From: Candidatus Krumholzibacteriia bacterium
Lineage (GTDB): Bacteria; Krumholzibacteriota; Krumholzibacteria; WVZY01; JAKEHA01
NCBI GenBank assembly: GCA_029863355.1
Contig: JAOTVO010000081.1
Span: forward strand, 1 to 9,857
Direction: 5' to 3'
Length of the DNA stretch: 9,857 nt
Shown piece after piece: positions 6,972 through 9,857 of this stretch; positions within the stretch are counted from its first letter, which is position 1, and every line of letters starts with the position of its first letter. The translations under genes and the position numbers were made by a program. Under the pieces are notes generated by a model. It saw only the letters and a program-made list of their open reading frames with translations. It did no database searches and was not told the DNA's origin.

Positions 6972-8837
6972 TTACTTGAGCTGGACGATGCGCTTGGTGA
7001 TGTAGCGCTTGCCGATCTGGAGCTTCACGTAGTAGACGCCGCTGGCCACCGCGCTCCCCGCCTCGTCCTGCGCCGCCCAGCTGGTATGGTAGCGTCCGGG
7101 GCTGTACGTCGCATCGACCAGCGTGCTCACCAGGCGTCCCCTCACGTTGTAGATCTTCACGCTCGCCTCGACGGCGCCGCCGAAGGCGAGCTCGTTGCCC
7201 CCCTCGTCGATCACGCGCGCGGGCACCTCGAAGGCGATGTTCGTGGCGTCGCGGAACGGGTTGGGTGAAGCGACGAGGAGTGCTTCGTCGAGCTTGCCCG
7301 CGTGCGCAAAGTAGAGCTCCGCCGTCTCCACGCCCCTTCCCACCGCGGGTTGCAGGATGGCGTCGAACCACTCGCCGTCTCTCATGCGCCCGTGCAGCAC
7401 GACCTTGTCGCCGTCCTCGAACAGGCTCGCCGACTCTCCCGAGAGCCGCATGACCACGTCGCCGCCGGGCGTCTCCATCCGACTCGTCGCGCGCAGATCC
7501 ACGCCGGTGAGGTAAACGATTTGGTTGGGGTTGACGCCCTCGTCGCGCAACGCGGCAAGGGTCACGGTGACGCCGGCGTCGGCGTCGGGGGGAAAGCGCA
7601 GCTCGTAGGTACCCCACACGACGCGGCGGGTGAGCGAGACGGGAGGTGGAATCATGCGGTGGATGCCGTCGCCGACTACCGTGCGGTAGGCATGGTCGAG
7701 CGCGCGCGAGGCCCGCTCGCCCGACGGCGGCGCGACGAGCGCCACGTACACCTCTACTTCGTCGCCCGGTCCCAGCGTGCCCAGCTCCGGGGAGACGCCG
7801 TAGACGAACTGCCGCTCGGGGCTCGCCGTGGGGCTCGACGGTGTCGCCGGGGCCGCGTCGGCGCCGTGCATCTCACGCGGGCCGGCCGGCGCGGCCAGCG
7901 CCTCTTCGCTCACGGCCGCCGCGACGAGGTCCTGGAGGCGCCGCTCGGTGGCGGAAGCGCCCGTGACCCACGATGCGTCGGCTTCACCGAGGCCCGCGGG
8001 CGAGAAGAAGAGCGCGGCCACCCAGTCCTCGGCGTCGCGTCGCAGCACCATCGCTTTGGCGGAGAGCCGCTTGCCGAACGCGCTGTCGCGGCTGGCGCCG
8101 CCCACGACCGCGCTTTCGACTTCGTAGGCGCGCGGCGCCGCGAAGGACACGCCGAGGCGCAGGCGCGGGATCGCGCGCTCGCCTCGGTTGCGCACGACCA
8201 TGCGCATCGCCACCATGCCGTCGATGTGGCGAAGCGACCACGCGTAGCACTCCTGGTGCACCTCGACCGCCACGCCGTCCGGCCCGCCGGCCGCGTCGGT
8301 GGCGTAGGTGGTGGTGATCATCTCGTCGCCGATGGCGGCGAAGTCCTCGTCCACACGGTCGTCGCCGTCGTTGTCGACGCCGTCGAGACGATCTTCGTTG
8401 GTTTCGCCGTCGCCGTCGTCGTCGGGACGCGCGGAGGGATAGCGCAGGCCGCCCGGGGCGCCCTCTTGCGCGACTTCGTCGCCGCTCAAGCGCGAGACGA
8501 CGCGCAGTCCGCCCCGCCTGGCGTCGAGGATCGCGACGAGCGCGCCGTCCACCTCGCCCAGAACGGTCACGCCGCCCTGGGCCAGAATGGGCGCCCCGTC
8601 GGCCGGGCCGAATCCGACCCACCGACCCCGCGGGGTGAGCACGAAGGCCACGCGGCCGGGTGCGACGCGCAGCGCCGTGGACGGGAAGGCAACCGCTTGA
8701 TTTTGCTCGGCTTCCGTTTGCGGGCCGGCGGGGGGAGGCGCTTCCTCGCCGGCGCGGGGCGCCGGAGCAACGGTGAGTCCGATCCATACCGCCACCGCGG
8801 CAATTCTGTAAGCCATTGTCATTGCATGTACTTGCAT
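6972..8837 (-). CDS. Secreted protein with Asp-rich segment and C-terminal FlgD-like / T9SS-type A sorting domain
   Basis: From ATG 8837 the product is 621 residues. It starts with a Sec signal peptide (n-region to R11, hydrophobic 12-26, PRA with likely cleavage after A29). Residues 139-165 hold two Asp-rich stretches (DDDGDGETNED and DNDGDDRVDED) like calcium-binding thrombospondin-3 or dockerin-like loops. The middle (about 170-520) is beta-rich and unrecognised. The last 98 residues (524-621) form an Ig-like domain of the kind annotated FlgD-like or type IX sorting domain A. It starts SPNPF, then VKIYNVRGRLVSTL, then an SGVYYVKL strand near the end. Such domains direct secretion or surface anchoring in FCB-group bacteria. 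An in-frame ATG at 8885 would add 16 residues including TRRDFM, a Tat-like motif, but a -10 box appears to overlap that ATG. ATG 8822 and 8816 are also possible. Function is unknown; it may be a cell-surface or extracellular structural protein. The start is the least certain part. Confidence 0.85.
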   Translation of the reverse strand: MQVHAMTMAYRIAAVAVWIGLTVAPAPRAGEEAPPPAGPQTEAEQNQAVAFPSTALRVAPGRVAFVLTPRGRWVGFGPADGAPILAQGGVTVLGEVDGALVAILDARRGGLRVVSRLSGDEVAQEGAPGGLRYPSARPDDDGDGETNEDRLDGVDNDGDDRVDEDFAAIGDEMITTTYATDAAGGPDGVAVEVHQECYAWSLRHIDGMVAMRMVVRNRGERAIPRLRLGVSFAAPRAYEVESAVVGGASRDSAFGKRLSAKAMVLRRDAEDWVAALFFSPAGLGEADASWVTGASATERRLQDLVAAAVSEEALAAPAGPREMHGADAAPATPSSPTASPERQFVYGVSPELGTLGPGDEVEVYVALVAPPSGERASRALDHAYRTVVGDGIHRMIPPPVSLTRRVVWGTYELRFPPDADAGVTVTLAALRDEGVNPNQIVYLTGVDLRATSRMETPGGDVVMRLSGESASLFEDGDKVVLHGRMRDGEWFDAILQPAVGRGVETAELYFAHAGKLDEALLVASPNPFRDATNIAFEVPARVIDEGGNELAFGGAVEASVKIYNVRGRLVSTLVDATYSPGRYHTSWAAQDEAGSAVASGVYYVKLQIGKRYITKRIVQLK

Positions 8838-8850
8838 AAAATCCCGCCGC

Positions 8851-8869
8851 GTGCCGCCGCGTGCGGCAC
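8851..8869 (-). promoter_or_regulatory. GC-rich leader hairpin before the sorting-domain gene
   Basis: Read on the minus strand, GTGCCGC (8869-8863) and GCGGCAC (8857-8851) are exact reverse complements around a 5-nt loop. The hairpin lies 13 nt before ATG 8837 and downstream of the putative promoter, so it could influence translation or mRNA stability. If translation instead starts at 8885 it is inside the coding sequence. Confidence 0.35.
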
Positions 8870-8882
8870 CAGGCGAGTCCTT

Positions 8883-8911
8883 CATATAGTATTCGACTGT
8901 TCGGGTGTCAA
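8883..8911 (-). promoter_or_regulatory. Putative sigma70-type promoter of the sorting-domain gene
   Basis: On the minus strand a perfect TTGACA (8911-8906) is followed by a 17-bp spacer and TATATG (8888-8883). An alternative -10, TACTAT (8891-8886), has a 14-bp spacer. The region is AT-richer than its surroundings. Either -10 places transcription start downstream of ATG 8885, which would rule that start out for transcripts from this promoter. Confidence 0.5.
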
Positions 8912-8914
8912 CAG
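8897..8914. promoter_or_regulatory. 18-bp inverted repeat CTGTT-N8-AACAG overlapping the -35 box, possible Rex-type operator
   Basis: CTGTT (8897-8901) and AACAG (8910-8914) are exact reverse complements with an 8-nt spacer. Known Rex operators are 18-bp palindromes of the form TTGTTAA-N4-TTAACAA or TTGTGAA-N4-TTCACAA. Spacing and the TGTT/AACA cores agree with the first form, but the outer and inner bases do not. It covers the -35 box of the gene downstream and lies 36 bp beyond the rex stop. The repressor assignment is inferred from position and partial match. Confidence 0.3.
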
Positions 8915-8926
8915 ATCATTCGCGCG

Positions 8927-8944
8927 GGCCGCACCTCGGCGGCC
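8927..8944 (-). terminator. GC hairpin just after rex, possible terminator
   Basis: GGCCGC and GCGGCC form a 6-bp stem with a 6-nt loop, starting 5 bp past the rex stop codon on the minus strand. No T-run follows. Its place between rex and a separate promoter suggests that gyrA-rex transcription ends or is reduced here. Confidence 0.35.
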
Positions 8945-8949
8945 GGGGC

Positions 8950-9588
8950 CTATTGCGACAGGTAGAAGCTGAGGCTTTCCAGCGCGACGGCGAGGTTGAC
9001 GTTGCGCAGCCAGACCCCCTCCGGCACTTGGACCTGGGTGGGGGCAAAATTGAGCACGCCCTTGACGCCGCCGCGCACGACGAGGTCCACCACGTCGCGC
9101 GCCGCCGACGGCGGGGTGGCGATCACCCCGATGTCCACCGGTTCGCGCCGCAACGACTCCGCTGCGTGACGCTGGTGCGTGATGGCCACGTCCCGCCACT
9201 TCGTGCCGACCTTGGCGTCGTCCACGTCGAAGACGTGGATGAAGTGGAAGCCGTCCTCGCGAAAGCCATCGTGGAAGAACAGGGCGTGGCCGAGGAAGCC
9301 CGCGCCGAAGAGGGCAAGCGTCCAGCGGCGGTCGAGACCCAGAATGGCGACGATGGCTTCTTTGAGCTCCACCACCTTGTAGCCCAGGCCTCGTGTGCCG
9401 AAACTCCCGAAGTAGGAAAGATCCTTGCGCACCTGCGCGGACGTGATCGCGCCAAGCTCGGCCAGCGAAGCGGACGATACCGTCACCACGCCGCGCTTCT
9501 CGAGCTCGCTCAATATGCGGAAGTAATTCGAGAGGCGGCGGATCGTGAACTCCGACACCTTCTCCAGATTTCCGTCGAGGATCGCCAT
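8950..9588 (-). CDS. rex: Redox-sensing transcriptional repressor Rex
   Basis: The 212-residue product matches Rex along its whole length. The N-terminal winged-helix DNA-binding domain (about 10-80) holds FTIRRLSNYFRIL, the recognition stretch SAQVRKDLSYFGSFGTRG, and GYKVVELKEAI. The NAD(H)-binding Rossmann domain follows, with GAGFLG at about 95-100, FDVDDAKVGT, and GVIATPPSAA. The C-terminus KGVLNFAPTQVQVPEGVWLRNVNLAVALESLSFYLSQ-like block is kept, including NFAP and the final swapped helix. Rex is a homodimer that binds operators when NAD+ is high and releases when NADH builds up, controlling respiratory and fermentative genes. The start is ATG 9588, overlapping the gyrA stop as TGATG, with AGGAGG 4 nt upstream. 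A TTG at 9591 is too close to that site. It is translationally coupled to gyrA, which is a notable pairing. Confidence 0.97.
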   Translation of the reverse strand: MAILDGNLEKVSEFTIRRLSNYFRILSELEKRGVVTVSSASLAELGAITSAQVRKDLSYFGSFGTRGLGYKVVELKEAIVAILGLDRRWTLALFGAGFLGHALFFHDGFREDGFHFIHVFDVDDAKVGTKWRDVAITHQRHAAESLRREPVDIGVIATPPSAARDVVDLVVRGGVKGVLNFAPTQVQVPEGVWLRNVNLAVALESLSFYLSQ

Positions 9589-9857
9589 CAATCCTCCTCT
9601 TCGGTGATGAGGTGCGCCACGTCCACGACACGGTCGTTCTCCTCGAGATTGATGAGGCGAACGCCCTGCGTGTTGCGGCCGATGACCGACACCTGCGCGA
9701 TGGGACAGCGGATGACGATGCCGTTCTTCGTGATCAGCATCATCTGATCCTCGTCCTTGACTTCTTTGATTGCCACCACCTTGCCGTTGCGCGCCGTGGT
9801 TTTCATGTTGATGATGCCCTTGCCGCCGCGGTGCTTCGCCGTGTAGTCCTCCAGCGG
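9588..9857 (-). CDS. gyrA: DNA gyrase subunit A, C-terminal end, partial
   Basis: The frame is open from the window edge to a TGA at 9590-9588 and gives 89 residues of the C-terminal beta-pinwheel. It shows the repeated blade pattern: EDYTAKHRGGKGIINMK (a degenerate GyrA-box-like HRGGKG), then MLITKNGIVIRCP, then SVIGRNTQGVRLINLEENDRVV, and a short acidic tail ITEEED. The pinwheel wraps DNA so that the A2B2 enzyme introduces negative supercoils using ATP. The catalytic tyrosine domain lies outside the window. ParC is the main alternative. The GRNTQGVRLI and acidic-tail features fit GyrA better. An ATG at 9806 in this frame is internal and not a start. The stop overlaps the rex start. Confidence 0.93.
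   Translation of the reverse strand, partial: PLEDYTAKHRGGKGIINMKTTARNGKVVAIKEVKDEDQMMLITKNGIVIRCPIAQVSVIGRNTQGVRLINLEENDRVVDVAHLITEEED
9593..9598 (-). promoter_or_regulatory. rex: Ribosome binding site AGGAGG of rex, inside the gyrA 3' end
   Basis: A perfect AGGAGG lies within the Glu-Glu-Asp codons ending gyrA, 4 nt before ATG 9588. It decides the rex start over the in-frame TTG at 9591 and supports coupled translation with gyrA. Confidence 0.85.

Noticed and set aside
8391..8431. Repeated GTCGTC/GTCGCC-type tract that looked like a simple repeat
   Set aside because: It is the reverse of the Asp/Gly codons of the acidic loops in the sorting-domain protein, not an independent repeat.
7302..8972. 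556-codon open frame on the + strand
   Set aside because: It lies antisense to the sorting-domain gene, is His/Arg/Ala-rich with no recognisable motif, and is an expected by-product of high GC. The minus-strand protein has a signal peptide and a known C-terminal domain.
9589..9591. TTG start for rex
   Set aside because: It is only about 1 nt from the AGGAGG, while ATG 9588 has proper spacing and overlaps the gyrA stop.
8905..9747. 280-codon open frame on the + strand
   Set aside because: It is the antisense shadow of rex and the end of gyrA, both of which are clearly recognised families.
1..9857. tRNA, rRNA, CRISPR arrays, insertion sequences or prophage signs
   Set aside because: Read through on both strands; no cloverleaf, regularly spaced repeat, transposase or integrase motif was recognised. 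The genes look chromosomal and consistent in base composition.

Overview
The window is a high-GC, gene-dense bacterial segment with no RNA genes, mobile elements or CRISPR seen. An outer-membrane beta-barrel, a LolA-type sorting protein and a lipoprotein indicate a Gram-negative (diderm) envelope. The large secreted protein on the minus strand ends in a FlgD-like / type IX-style C-terminal sorting domain and carries an Asp-rich DxDxDG segment. With the high GC, this suggests a lineage of the FCB-related candidate phyla (Eisenbacteria- or Krumholzibacteriota-like). That placement is an inference, not a measurement.

Positions 1-4627 (+) hold a tight five-gene run. It contains the tail of an outer-membrane lipoprotein-sorting (LolA/TP0789-like) protein, two FtsX/LolC/E-type ABC permeases, their LolD/MacB-type ATPase, and an outer-membrane beta-barrel that overlaps the ATPase by 17 nt. 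Together these could form one inner-membrane-to-outer-membrane trafficking route for a lipid, lipoprotein or other hydrophobic cargo. This is the most interesting system in the window. A perfect 8-bp hairpin follows the barrel gene.

Positions 4676-6947 (+) hold a GT4-type glycosyltransferase. After a 127-bp gap comes a lipoprotein of the alkaline-phosphatase / type I phosphodiesterase superfamily with two unusual CxxC pairs.

Positions 6972-9857 (-) read leftwards. First is the C-terminal end of DNA gyrase A, then the redox repressor rex, started on the gyrA stop codon (TGATG) behind a perfect Shine-Dalgarno. A 112-bp intergenic stretch follows, with a hairpin, a consensus TTGACA -35 box, an 18-bp CTGTT-N8-AACAG inverted repeat that resembles a degenerate Rex box, and a leader hairpin. 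Last is the secreted sorting-domain protein. It converges on the phosphodiesterase gene with only 24 bp between the stops. No stretch longer than about 130 bp lacks a gene.
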